Of a DNA stretch of 64,000 nt, positions 40,665 to 48,922 are shown piece by piece (position 1 is the stretch's first letter; every line of letters begins with the position of its first letter). Both the position numbers and the translations under genes were made by a program. The notes under the pieces are model-generated. The model worked only from the letters and a program-made list of their open reading frames with translations. It made no database searches and was not told the DNA's origin. Source of the DNA: a virus. Location: positions 1-64,000 of the IMG/VR virus record IMGVR_UViG_3300034283_001965, one strand, 5' to 3'.

Positions 40665-41068
40665 TGCAAACATTTATGCCATATCCAGATATGGTTAAAT
40701 CAGTTCAGGTATTGGATTATAGACGGTTAGGAAAACAACGTGTTGAAACATTTCAAGTTCTTAATATATTACTCGACAGAACGCCTACGAAAGGCTGGCG
40801 CAATCATCCAGTCACTCGCATGTGGACTGGTTACGAAGAAGCATTAAAGGTATATCAAAACCACACTATAGCAGAGTGGATGAATCGCGGGTATAAAAAT
40901 ACCATGCGTTTTGAAGAAGTGAAAAAGGATGAAGTTATTATGCCACCATGGTATGGACAAGACGATTTTCATAGATCACATAGATCAAATCTGCTAAGAA
41001 AAGACTATAATTATTATGTTCAGTTTTTTGACGAGCCAGTTGATTTAGAATACTTTTGGCCAGTATGA
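40664..41068 (+). CDS. MSMEG_6728-like protein (pyrimidine-dimer glycosylase-related)
   Basis: 134 residues. The start QTFMPYPDMVKSVQVLDYRR, continued by LGKQRVETFQVLN, GWRNHPVTRMWTGYE and AEWMNRGY, matches a small protein family often labelled MSMEG_6728 and related to pyrimidine-dimer DNA glycosylases. The codon at 40724 is CGG in phase, followed by T, and aligns with an Arg that I expect in this family. It is therefore the one place in the window where CGG is plainly read as a triplet. Confidence 0.78.
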   Translation: MQTFMPYPDMVKSVQVLDYRRLGKQRVETFQVLNILLDRTPTKGWRNHPVTRMWTGYEEALKVYQNHTIAEWMNRGYKNTMRFEEVKKDEVIMPPWYGQDDFHRSHRSNLLRKDYNYYVQFFDEPVDLEYFWPV

Positions 41069-41469
41069 GTATTACTGTTTATTTAGCTGGTGCTATGGAC
41101 TATGTTGGTGACTACGCAAAAGGATGGAGAAAAGAATCTACTTTTATGTTGTCACAACGTGGCTATAAAGTTTTTGACCCAACGTCTATACCGGAAGATG
41201 ACGATATGTTTCCGGAAGAGATTGTTCAAAAAAATCTCTTTATGCAAAAAAGATCTGATATACTTTTAGTTGAATATATGTTGGAAGATCGTGCATATAT
41301 AGGAACTGACTATGAGATGGCTTGGGCGAAGATGCATGATCAGCCAACCATAGTTATGTGTTCTAACCAGAATAAAGATCGCCCATACATGAAGTATATG
41401 GCTACAAAAATAGTAAATAATATTGAAGAAGCTATAGAATACATAGCTATTCATTATCCAATTAATTGA
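41065..41469 (+). CDS. Nucleoside 2-deoxyribosyltransferase-like protein
   Basis: 134 residues from ATG 41065 (ATGA overlap with the previous stop). VYLAGAMDYVGDYAKGWRKE at the start, DILLVEYMLED (about 70-80) and IGTDYEMAWAKMHDQPTIVM (about 84-103) follow the plan of nucleoside deoxyribosyltransferases, which swap bases on deoxynucleosides. With the other nucleotide genes it may salvage deoxynucleosides or remove unwanted ones. Substrate unknown. Confidence 0.75.
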   Translation: MSITVYLAGAMDYVGDYAKGWRKESTFMLSQRGYKVFDPTSIPEDDDMFPEEIVQKNLFMQKRSDILLVEYMLEDRAYIGTDYEMAWAKMHDQPTIVMCSNQNKDRPYMKYMATKIVNNIEEAIEYIAIHYPIN

Positions 41470-41482
41470 AAGAAAGAAAAAA

Positions 41483-42493
41483 ATGAATAAGAAAGTATTA
41501 TTAACAGGAGCTGGTGGATTCGTTGGACACCATACATTAGAGCATATTCTAAAGACTACCGATTGGGATGTAGTGATAACTGATTCATTTCGTCATCGTG
41601 GTGTCACAGACAGAATAACCTCTATCGGATGCTGGGAAGAGAATAAGCACCGAGTTAGATTAGTTACGCACGATTTAACTGTTCCATTTTCAGACGTAAT
41701 GATAAAAGAAATAGGAGATATTGACTATATTATATCAATGGCTTCAGATTCACATGTAGACAGATCGATTACAGATCCAGCTCCATTTGTTATTAATAAC
41801 GTTGCCTTAATTGTTAATATGCTAGAACTTGCTAGAAAAATAAAGCCTCAAGTTTTTCTTCAAGTATCTACAGATGAAGTATATGGCCCAGCACCAAAGG
41901 GCTACGCTCATAAGGAATGGGATACAATACTTCCATCTAATCCATATTCTGGCTCTAAAGCTGCTCAAGAAGCAGTATGTATATCATATTGGAGAACTTT
42001 TGGAGTTCCAGTAGTTATTACAAATACGATGAACATAATTGGTGAGCGCCAAGACCCTGAAAAGTTCATTCCTAAAATTATGTATTGTCTTGAAAAAGAT
42101 GTACCAATGACAATTCACGGTACTGCTGAAAACATTGGATCAAGATTTTACTTGCACGCAAGAAACCAAGCCGATGCTTTAGTCTATATTCTCAACAACT
42201 TACCAGCAACTTCTTACCCTGATTCAGATCGACCAGACAAGTATCATATTGTTGGTGAGAGAGAAATTAATAACTTAGAGATGGCAGAACTCGTAGCAAA
42301 GTACTGGGGTAAAGAGCTTAAGTTTGAGTTTCAAGACTTCCACACAACAAGACCAGGACACGATCTTCGTTATGCTCTAGACGGGACAAAGCTTGCAGAC
42401 GCTGGATGGGTAGCTCCAATGCCTTTAGAGAGATCCCTAGAGTTAACAGTAGAGTGGACCAAGCAAAACCCAGAATGGCTTTGGAGAGAATAA
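41483..42493 (+). CDS. NAD-dependent sugar-nucleotide epimerase/dehydratase
   Basis: 336 residues. Rossmann motif TGAGGFVGHH at 8-17, STDEVYG near 130, and the catalytic YSGSK near 153-157 place it in the extended short-chain dehydrogenase family. Overall likeness is to dTDP-glucose 4,6-dehydratase. It would make an activated sugar for the glycosyltransferases at 39455, 43665, 44367 or 63300. Substrate not determined. Confidence 0.87.
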   Translation: MNKKVLLTGAGGFVGHHTLEHILKTTDWDVVITDSFRHRGVTDRITSIGCWEENKHRVRLVTHDLTVPFSDVMIKEIGDIDYIISMASDSHVDRSITDPAPFVINNVALIVNMLELARKIKPQVFLQVSTDEVYGPAPKGYAHKEWDTILPSNPYSGSKAAQEAVCISYWRTFGVPVVITNTMNIIGERQDPEKFIPKIMYCLEKDVPMTIHGTAENIGSRFYLHARNQADALVYILNNLPATSYPDSDRPDKYHIVGEREINNLEMAELVAKYWGKELKFEFQDFHTTRPGHDLRYALDGTKLADAGWVAPMPLERSLELTVEWTKQNPEWLWRE

Positions 42494-42534
42494 AAAAATT
42501 CTTCAACCGATTTAATTTACAGAAAGGAAAATAT

Positions 42535-43311
42535 ATGGAACTTGAATACAGTAAAGATTTTTATGAACAAAATGGATTTGTTGTCATAGAAAATGCCGTA
42601 GAAGAAGAATACATTGATCGTTATCTTCAGGTAATGGAGAAGAATATTGAAGCTGATGAACTGGGAGCTTTAAGAGCTTGGGATGGGTACACTAATTATC
42701 TTGATCATCCTGAGTCTTTAGATATATTATGTCACGAATCTCTACAGAATGGTCTAGAGCTTATAGACAAAGGAGTGGCTCTTCATATGGAGCTACCGTA
42801 TTTAACTTCGACAAGAAAGGGTTGGCATCAAGATTCAGGAGGTCTTGCAAATCCGATTGCTGGAGAAAACTATATTGGAATATGGGTTGCATTGGAAGAC
42901 GTGCACCCCGATTCAGGTCCTTTTGAATTAATACCAGGTTCTCATAAGTGGGATATAGATGCTGAATATACACATCTTGCATCTGACCAAAACAAAGATC
43001 TTGTTCCAAATCATGAAAAAATACAATTGATTGCAGATAAAAGAAACTTAGAAGAAATATATTCATTTCTTCCCAAAAAAGGCGATGCAATTATCTGGCA
43101 TGGGAGACTGATACATAGAGGAGCAAATCCAAGAAACGAGGATCTTACTCGTAAATCTTTGATAGGACACTATTGCAATATGTTTGCTCATGAATCAGCG
43201 GTTGAAAATGCTCCAAATGTATCGGATACAATAAAACTGATGTTCAATAGAACCGATGATCAATATGCTAGATGGAAAAATGGTGGATACTATTTTACTA
43301 ATCCAGAATAA
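42535..43311 (+). CDS. PhyH-type Fe(II)/2-oxoglutarate dioxygenase
   Basis: 258 residues from ATG 42535, which has AGAAAGGAAAA upstream; the longer frame reaching back to 42406 overlaps the epimerase and has no ribosome site. GWHQDSGG (His98, Asp100) and HGRLIHRG (distal His near 197) form the iron triad, and GPFELIPGSHKWD is typical of phytanoyl-CoA dioxygenase relatives. Such enzymes hydroxylate small molecules or sugars. The position after the sugar-nucleotide gene suggests a tailoring role in glycan or nucleotide modification. Confidence 0.83.
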   Translation: MELEYSKDFYEQNGFVVIENAVEEEYIDRYLQVMEKNIEADELGALRAWDGYTNYLDHPESLDILCHESLQNGLELIDKGVALHMELPYLTSTRKGWHQDSGGLANPIAGENYIGIWVALEDVHPDSGPFELIPGSHKWDIDAEYTHLASDQNKDLVPNHEKIQLIADKRNLEEIYSFLPKKGDAIIWHGRLIHRGANPRNEDLTRKSLIGHYCNMFAHESAVENAPNVSDTIKLMFNRTDDQYARWKNGGYYFTNPE

Positions 43312-43341
43312 AAATATTAAAAAATAACACTTTATATTTAG

Positions 43342-43370
43342 TTGATTATTTCTACAAACACTGATATAAT
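43342..43370 (+). promoter_or_regulatory. Sigma-70-type promoter
   Basis: TTGATT (43342-43347), exactly 17 bases, then TATAAT (43365-43370), upstream of the small gene at 43417. Confidence 0.7.
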
Positions 43371-43416
43371 TAAATCGTCATATTAACAGGCGAAAGCCAC
43401 AAGAAAAAGGAATACA

Positions 43417-43599
43417 ATGTCAGAAAACAAGTTCAAGTATTTTGAGGTTACAACCACTGCCTTAGTAAAGGCTAATTCAAAATCAGATGCCGAGAAGCTC
43501 TCTATGGGTCGTCGCGGTGTCACAGGCGAAGTATTGTCCAAGCACACGGAAATCGATCGCATCTCTGCAATCGACGCACGTGATATGCTAGAGGCTTAA
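43417..43599 (+). CDS. Small monocistronic protein
   Basis: 60 residues with AAAAAGGAAT before the ATG. It has its own promoter and terminator. The sequence (KYFEVTTTALVKANSKSDAE, then MGRRGVTGEVLSK) looks like a small alpha/beta domain. Its start resembles the first residues of the phosphoesterase at 12705 (KFYTVIRKQIVKAANMTHAR), hinting at a shared small domain. CGT/CGC codons suggest strong expression. Confidence 0.7.
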   Translation: MSENKFKYFEVTTTALVKANSKSDAEKLSMGRRGVTGEVLSKHTEIDRISAIDARDMLEA

Positions 43600-43618
43600 T
43601 TCTGTATTTGACTAGGGT

Positions 43619-43648
43619 AGTGGGAGGGAAAACTCTCCCACTTCTCTT
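43619..43648 (+). terminator. Intrinsic terminator
   Basis: An 8-bp stem AGTGGGAG / CTCCCACT with an 8-base loop, followed by a T-rich stretch. Confidence 0.8.
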
Positions 43649-43664
43649 TATTTAAAGAGGTTAT

Positions 43665-44357
43665 ATGATTATTGCACAAATGGTTGGAAGAAATGAATCC
43701 AACAGATTTCTTAAAGAAGTTTTAGAAAGACTATCTACACAAGTAGATAAAATAGTATTTACAGATGATTGCTCTGATGATAACACTATGGAGATAGCAT
43801 CTGAATACTGTGAAGTTTTTCAGACACCTAACCCTATGTTCGTTGAGCACGAAGGGCAGCTAAGAGCTTTTGCTTGGGGCAACTTAAGTAACTTTGCTAA
43901 GTTGGGCGATTGGGTTCTTGCTATAGACTGTGACGAAATGCTTTATCACGTATCAGATGCAGAGTTAAAAGACGTAGTTAAGGTATCTCCTTATGACGTA
44001 GTTAACATTAAATTCTACCACATGTGGAATGAAACTCAGTATAGAGTTGATAAAGCATGGACCCCAACAAACAGTTCTAGATTATTTAGATATAAAGAAG
44101 ATGGTGGTTTCTTAAATCGTAAGTTAGCTTGTGGATCAGAACCAAGCTATGTTGTGGATTGGGTAAGACAGAGAAACTACTGGACAGATTCAGGTCTTGC
44201 AATGAAACATCTTGGTTATATAAAAGATGAAGACAAGAAAATAAAATTTGATAGATATTCCACATTAGATGGCGGAGCTTTTCATAATTTAGATCACATT
44301 AATTCAATAATAGATGAAAGCCCAGTCTTAATTGACTGGGGTAATTTTGGGATATAG
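43665..44357 (+). CDS. Glycosyltransferase family 2-like protein
   Basis: 230 residues. Starts MIIAQMVGRNESNRFL, with VFTDDCSDDNT (about 35-45) and LAIDCDEMLYH (about 85-95, DxD-like metal motif). The plan fits GT-A enzymes of the waaE/KdtX type. AGAGG precedes the ATG. Acceptor unknown; part of the sugar-transfer set. Confidence 0.8.
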   Translation: MIIAQMVGRNESNRFLKEVLERLSTQVDKIVFTDDCSDDNTMEIASEYCEVFQTPNPMFVEHEGQLRAFAWGNLSNFAKLGDWVLAIDCDEMLYHVSDAELKDVVKVSPYDVVNIKFYHMWNETQYRVDKAWTPTNSSRLFRYKEDGGFLNRKLACGSEPSYVVDWVRQRNYWTDSGLAMKHLGYIKDEDKKIKFDRYSTLDGGAFHNLDHINSIIDESPVLIDWGNFGI

Positions 44358-44366
44358 GAAAAACAA

Positions 44367-45053
44367 ATGATTATTTTAAACAACGCTAAAACAATTACGG
44401 CTCTTACCGAAAAAATGAATAGCAAAGAAAAATTTGCATTTGTTAACTTTCCAAGATCAGCTCTTATGGCTATGGGGAATTCTATTAGTGGAGATAAAAG
44501 ACCAAATAAATATTTTACTAGGTCAATTCAAAACTCTTTTAACATAGTAGATAAGAATTATATGAAAGGTCTACCCCCTGCTTTTATATATTCTGGAGAA
44601 GAAGATAATATATCTGCTTTTTCTTCAATATTAAAAGATGATAATTATTATGACTCTACTACGCTAGAGCAGTATTACAGCACTGATGAGCCTATATTTA
44701 AATCATTTGTAGATCACTACATTAGGTACAGTTCATTTATTATAGTAAGTTTTCATGATAGAAAAATTATCAACAAAACACTAGGAGCTCCTTTGGAGGT
44801 AATTAGTGTTCCTTATAATGATTTTTACGATAAGTCAGATAGTATATTTGAGTCAATAGCTAAATTTGATGGCAAAGTTGACTACTGCTTATTCGATTGC
44901 CCATTGTTATCTTCTGCTCTTCCTCATAAGATCTGGAATGAGCTTAACATGTCAATGATAGATCTAGGTAAGGTATTTTCTTTTGCAAGAACCAATTACA
45001 TCAATAGTGTACGAGAAAAAGAAAATGAAAAAAAAGATAGATCAAGACGATGA
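44367..45053 (+). CDS. Possible GT-D-type glycosyltransferase
   Basis: 228 residues. FVNFPRSALMAMGNSISGDK (about 24-43) is like the opening of the GT-D (DUF1792) domain, which normally has a GDGE motif; here the pattern is weaker. DYCLFDCPLLSSALPHKIW near 185 also fits a transferase-like C-terminus. A non-enzymatic protein cannot be excluded. It overlaps the next gene by 29 bases. Confidence 0.5.
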   Translation: MIILNNAKTITALTEKMNSKEKFAFVNFPRSALMAMGNSISGDKRPNKYFTRSIQNSFNIVDKNYMKGLPPAFIYSGEEDNISAFSSILKDDNYYDSTTLEQYYSTDEPIFKSFVDHYIRYSSFIIVSFHDRKIINKTLGAPLEVISVPYNDFYDKSDSIFESIAKFDGKVDYCLFDCPLLSSALPHKIWNELNMSMIDLGKVFSFARTNYINSVREKENEKKDRSRR

Positions 45054-45663
45054 TCTTTTTCTTGTAGATTTACTTTTAGAATCTGATTTATCTTTACCAG
45101 CAATTGCTAAAGAAGTAGATCTTTCAATTAAAGATTTGAACAAAAAGATAGCACAGCTAGGTCTTACCTGGATTAAAGAGCAAAGAAAAAAAAGCTCAAG
45201 AGGTCAGTCCGCATTAACCGCTGTAATGAAGAAGCTTCTCCCAAATGAGAAGATAATAAACGAGCATCATTTGGGAGATAAGCTTAGATTGGACGTATAC
45301 TGTCCTAGTTATAAACTTGCAGCTGAATTTCATGGAAGACAACACTTCTATTACACTGAAAGATTTTTTGATTCTAAATATGAGTTTGAAGAAGCTCAAA
45401 AAAGAGACATAAAAAAAGTTGAGATGTGTAAAGAACAAGGAATTGCACTTATTGTTTTTAGATATAACGATCTTTTGACCGAAGAGTCTGTATACTCTAG
45501 GATGATAGAAGCAATAAGATCCAGTGATTGGAAAAACGCAGAGTCTAATCCAGCTAAGAAACCACTATCACAAAATGCTTTCTATCAACAGCAGAAGAAG
45601 AAAAACAGCGAACATAAAAAACAAGTTTATCGAGCTATAAAACAGCGAAAGAAAAACCAGTGA
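45025..45663 (+). CDS. PD-(D/E)XK/Vsr-like nuclease with N-terminal helix-turn-helix
   Basis: 212 residues from ATG 45025; a longer start at 44983 would extend the overlap. SLPAIAKEVDLSIKDLNKKI (about 25-44) looks like a helix-turn-helix. LRLDVYCPSYKLAAEFHGRQ (about 86-105) is the D...E-x-x catalytic strand pair of DUF559/Vsr-like nucleases, followed by RDIKKVEMCKEQGIALIVFR. The end is very basic. It may nick or resolve DNA; it precedes the helicase with a stop/start overlap. Confidence 0.7.
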   Translation: MKKKIDQDDDLFLVDLLLESDLSLPAIAKEVDLSIKDLNKKIAQLGLTWIKEQRKKSSRGQSALTAVMKKLLPNEKIINEHHLGDKLRLDVYCPSYKLAAEFHGRQHFYYTERFFDSKYEFEEAQKRDIKKVEMCKEQGIALIVFRYNDLLTEESVYSRMIEAIRSSDWKNAESNPAKKPLSQNAFYQQQKKKNSEHKKQVYRAIKQRKKNQ

Positions 45664-47111
45664 CTGATCAAGAAACCAACATAGAAGAGTACCCAATAGA
45701 GTATCAACTATTCGCCTTATCATTTAAGGATCCTGGTGCTATACAATTCTTTAAGGAAAATATACTTCCTGAAGAAGTTGGTTTCTTGCATAATCAAAAA
45801 GGTATTGGAGAGTTCTATGGGGCACTTGTTTCTTTCCATGATTTAACTAAACTAGAAGTAGTTGATCCAATGGCTTTTAAGACTTGGATAGAATCAGAAA
45901 CAAACATCTATAATGCACTGGGTGGCTCAGTTGGCGTTGAGTCAATGATGTCTATATTGATGAACTTAGAGCTGTCCAATAAAGAGTCAGTGTCAAAGGT
46001 AGTTAATCATAAAGCCTCTAAGAAAAAGCAATTAAATTATATAGAGGAATTAAAGTTCTTAATATCCAATAAGTCAACCAAGAGTGACCAAGAGATAGAG
46101 AGAATCAATGTTCTTGTTGGTTTAATCAAAGATATAGAAAATGAATCTGACTATAATCCATTAGACACTGTCACTACAGCTAATCAGATGATAGATAGAG
46201 TAGACAACTTACTCGACGTTCCAGACTTCATGCCAACGCAGTTTAAATCGCTCAATAGAGCTATGGGGTACACAGATGAGGGGGGCTTCTTCAAAGGGGC
46301 CGTACACGCCATTATAGCCCCTTCTGGGAAGGGTAAGAGTACGTTTGCTAAGTGTTTAGTCAACCACTGGGTTAGCTCTGGCTATAGGGCTCTGTATGTC
46401 AACTTTGAAGAGGCTCAGTCTCACTGGGAAAGAGTCCTAATGACTCAGATTATCGGACAAAATGTTTATGCCAATGCCGACAGATGGTCTCCGGAAGACA
46501 AATTAAAGTATTCAAATTTGTTTAAATCAAAGTTAGCAGAATGGGGTGATCGTCTGATGGTCAAACACGATCCTGATACTCCTTATTTTGAAGATTTGGA
46601 AAAATGGCTTAGAGATATTCTTGGTTATGGAAAAGATATACCTGACGTAATAGTAATCGATACAATTCAGTCTATGTTTACCAAGGGTAAAGGAAAAGCC
46701 CGTTGGGGTGAGTTTGAAGAGATGATGGTTCGCCTAGAAAAGTTGGCTAGAGATATGAACTGTGTTCTCATCATTACCGCACAAGAGAACTCTAATAGAA
46801 TGAAGGAAAAGCGTGAAGTGGTTCAGCAGTCGGACACTGGTGGATCTTTAGCTATTCAGCAAAAGTGTGCCGTAACCATATTTATTACAGAAAAAAGACT
46901 TATAAGTGGCGATGAAACAGAAGATGATACAATCATGCAGCTGCAAATTCCTAAAAACAGAATAACTGGTTCTACGTTTGTGTACGATCCACCTCTGGTG
47001 AGATACGTAGATGCCAAAAAGATATATGAGGATTATGAGATCGTAACAGAGGAAACTTATGATTCTAATTCAATCCTAGACGATCTATTAAATGGAGGTT
47101 TATTTAGCTAA
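45660..47111 (+). CDS. DnaB-type replicative helicase
   Basis: 483 residues from GTG 45660, overlapping the preceding stop. Walker A APSGKGKSTF at about 220-229, Walker B DVIVIDTIQ near 330, and VLIITAQEN followed by QQSDTGGSLAIQQKC match the RecA-fold core of DnaB/gp41 helicases. An N-terminal helical domain (about residues 1-165) is present but diverged. It should unwind the fork together with the primase at 48919 and polymerase at 50308. Confidence 0.88.
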   Translation: MTDQETNIEEYPIEYQLFALSFKDPGAIQFFKENILPEEVGFLHNQKGIGEFYGALVSFHDLTKLEVVDPMAFKTWIESETNIYNALGGSVGVESMMSILMNLELSNKESVSKVVNHKASKKKQLNYIEELKFLISNKSTKSDQEIERINVLVGLIKDIENESDYNPLDTVTTANQMIDRVDNLLDVPDFMPTQFKSLNRAMGYTDEGGFFKGAVHAIIAPSGKGKSTFAKCLVNHWVSSGYRALYVNFEEAQSHWERVLMTQIIGQNVYANADRWSPEDKLKYSNLFKSKLAEWGDRLMVKHDPDTPYFEDLEKWLRDILGYGKDIPDVIVIDTIQSMFTKGKGKARWGEFEEMMVRLEKLARDMNCVLIITAQENSNRMKEKREVVQQSDTGGSLAIQQKCAVTIFITEKRLISGDETEDDTIMQLQIPKNRITGSTFVYDPPLVRYVDAKKIYEDYEIVTEETYDSNSILDDLLNGGLFS

Positions 47112-47911
47112 TGAAATTAGTTACCCCTAAATCAATTAAAGACTTTCAAACATGTTCTTTGCTGTATAGCTACAGACATGAAGAACAATTGCCAGAGACA
47201 ATAGGTGGAAGAGACCTAATAGCTGAAAAGTTTGAGAATACAATAAAAGATATAATATACTTCTTCTTCTACAAGAAGCAAGGTGGATATACCCCTTCTT
47301 ACGCTTCTCTGCTAAATAGGTGGGAGAAGTTATGGTTTTCAGGTGATGTTTCTTCTTATGACATAATGACGGAACAGCACGAGAGCGCATACGGCAACAA
47401 TGCTAGCCTTACCACAAAAGCTGCAGCAGTATTACTTTCTTTTTATGAATCGTTCTCTGACTCTTCATCAATTCCTATAGCAATTAACGAAGACTTTGTT
47501 ATACCTTTAACTCCCAATATTAAAATAAAAGATAGATTTGATATTATACTTTCTCATAAAGGGCATTACCTTGTGATGAAGTTGATGTTTAACTTCAAAA
47601 ATAATCACCAAAATATGTATCAGGTTGACTTTAGTTCTTTATACGCAGCTTTTGCCCACAAGAACCCAACTAAAGTAAGCAGTTTAAAGGTTGGGTATTG
47701 TGATCTATTAAGTTCCAATACTGATTTTCAAGAGTATGAAATACTGGAAGATGATTTAGTTGCACTAAAATTTTGGGGTGAAGAAATAAATGATACTGAA
47801 AAGTTTATTCCAAGAAGAGGTTTAACTTGGTATTGTAAGAAATGTCCGTTTGATAAACCGTGTTCAAAATGGACTCCTAATACAAAGGTAGCAGTTAATG
47901 TCAAAAAGTAG
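47111..47911 (+). CDS. RecB-fold protein with iron-sulfur cysteines, active site apparently degenerate
   Basis: 266 residues, ATG overlapping the helicase stop. TPKSIKDFQTCSLLYSYRHE at the start and CKKCPFDKPC at the end give the four cysteines seen in iron-sulfur RecB/Cas4/AddB-type nucleases. The middle IKDRFDIILS, then YLVMKLMF, sits where a D-x-K (usually DYKT) is expected, but the Asp is replaced by Met. I infer a structural or DNA-binding relative, not an active nuclease. Compare the intact enzyme at 54431. Confidence 0.65.
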   Translation: MKLVTPKSIKDFQTCSLLYSYRHEEQLPETIGGRDLIAEKFENTIKDIIYFFFYKKQGGYTPSYASLLNRWEKLWFSGDVSSYDIMTEQHESAYGNNASLTTKAAAVLLSFYESFSDSSSIPIAINEDFVIPLTPNIKIKDRFDIILSHKGHYLVMKLMFNFKNNHQNMYQVDFSSLYAAFAHKNPTKVSSLKVGYCDLLSSNTDFQEYEILEDDLVALKFWGEEINDTEKFIPRRGLTWYCKKCPFDKPCSKWTPNTKVAVNVKK

Positions 47912-48068
47912 ATTAGGGATAATGCTTGATCAAGAAAAAACAGATCAGCTAAACGCCATAGCTTATTCCTTTAAAAAAACACCAGAAAAATTTATCAATG
48001 ATATAATACAATCAACATATGACAAGATACAAATGTTAACATTGAAATGGGATGATGATGAACAATAA
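47898..48068 (+). CDS. Small protein, possible ribbon-helix-helix
   Basis: 56 residues, overlapping genes on both sides. MLDQEKTDQLNAIAYSFKKT, then PEKFINDII, is like a short CopG/Arc-type DNA-binding protein. Weak assignment from pattern only. Confidence 0.55.
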   Translation: MSKSRLGIMLDQEKTDQLNAIAYSFKKTPEKFINDIIQSTYDKIQMLTLKWDDDEQ

Positions 48069-48753
48069 ATCTATTTTAGATGATCTGTTAAAGGATGAGC
48101 CGGTATTTAATTCTAACGATGAAGAGGATACTATATTATCTCCTCTGATCACCGAGATTAATATGATTGAGAATCATGGTATTAGGTCTTTTGTAAGATC
48201 AATATTAATTCAATCTAAAATGTTTTGGTCTATACCGTCAAGCTTCTCCGGTAGGTATCATCCACCCGATGAGCATAACTATGGTGGAAATGTTTTACAC
48301 ACAAAAAGAGTAGTAAGAGCTTCTAAGGTTATAAGCGATTCATACTCTCTAACATCAAGTGAAAGAGATCTTGTCTACGCCGCATGCTTGCTGCACGATG
48401 TAACCAAAGGAGTAGGAGATCCAGACTCTGAAGATCCAAAGTCTTTTGTGTATGATCCACTTCATCCTTACACTGTGGGGATGTTCGTTAAAAAATGTCA
48501 AGAAAATGATAAGAAGTATTCTTCTGAATCTAGTTCTTCAACCCTATTTATAGATGAAGATACAGTCCAGTCTATAATGAGATTAGTAAGATGTCACCTT
48601 GGCCCTTGGTCTCCAGTCCCTGAAACTGTCCCTGTAACTTACCTGGATATCATAGTCCACATATCGGACAACCTAGCTTCTAAACTACACTACATAACTG
48701 ATGGAGATGATATAGTCCAAGAAAGATGGACTATAGGTAAGAAGGAAGAATAA
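48052..48753 (+). CDS. HD-domain phosphohydrolase
   Basis: About 233 residues; three consecutive ATGs (48052, 48055, 48058) are possible starts. GGNVLHTKRV (His near 82) and LLHDVTKG (HD near 123-124), followed by DIIVHISDNLAS near 215, are the HD metal ligands. Such enzymes remove phosphates from nucleotides or cleave cyclic nucleotides; dNTP or alarmone control is plausible. It lies in the replication block. Confidence 0.8.
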   Translation: MMMNNKSILDDLLKDEPVFNSNDEEDTILSPLITEINMIENHGIRSFVRSILIQSKMFWSIPSSFSGRYHPPDEHNYGGNVLHTKRVVRASKVISDSYSLTSSERDLVYAACLLHDVTKGVGDPDSEDPKSFVYDPLHPYTVGMFVKKCQENDKKYSSESSSSTLFIDEDTVQSIMRLVRCHLGPWSPVPETVPVTYLDIIVHISDNLASKLHYITDGDDIVQERWTIGKKEE

Positions 48754-48754
48754 A

Positions 48755-48922
48755 ATGAATAGCGACGATGTTATGTCTGCTAGAACTATAGCCATAGAAA
48801 AAATGGAGTTTTACATACAAGAGTCGATATACTACAGGTCTTATAGCGAGCATATGAATCAAGATGTAAAAGTTGTCTTGTGGAATATAAAAGACGAAAT
48901 TGGAAAAGCTAAAATAGAATGA
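48755..48922 (+). CDS. Small helical protein
   Basis: 55 residues from ATG 48755; its TGA overlaps the primase ATG by four bases. Mostly one amphipathic helix (ARTIAIEKMEFYIQESIYY). No family recognised. Confidence 0.55.
   Translation: MNSDDVMSARTIAIEKMEFYIQESIYYRSYSEHMNQDVKVVLWNIKDEIGKAKIE

Noticed and set aside
42406-42534. Longer start for the PhyH-type gene
   Set aside because: The extension reads the epimerase gene out of frame and lacks a ribosome site; ATG 42535 has one.
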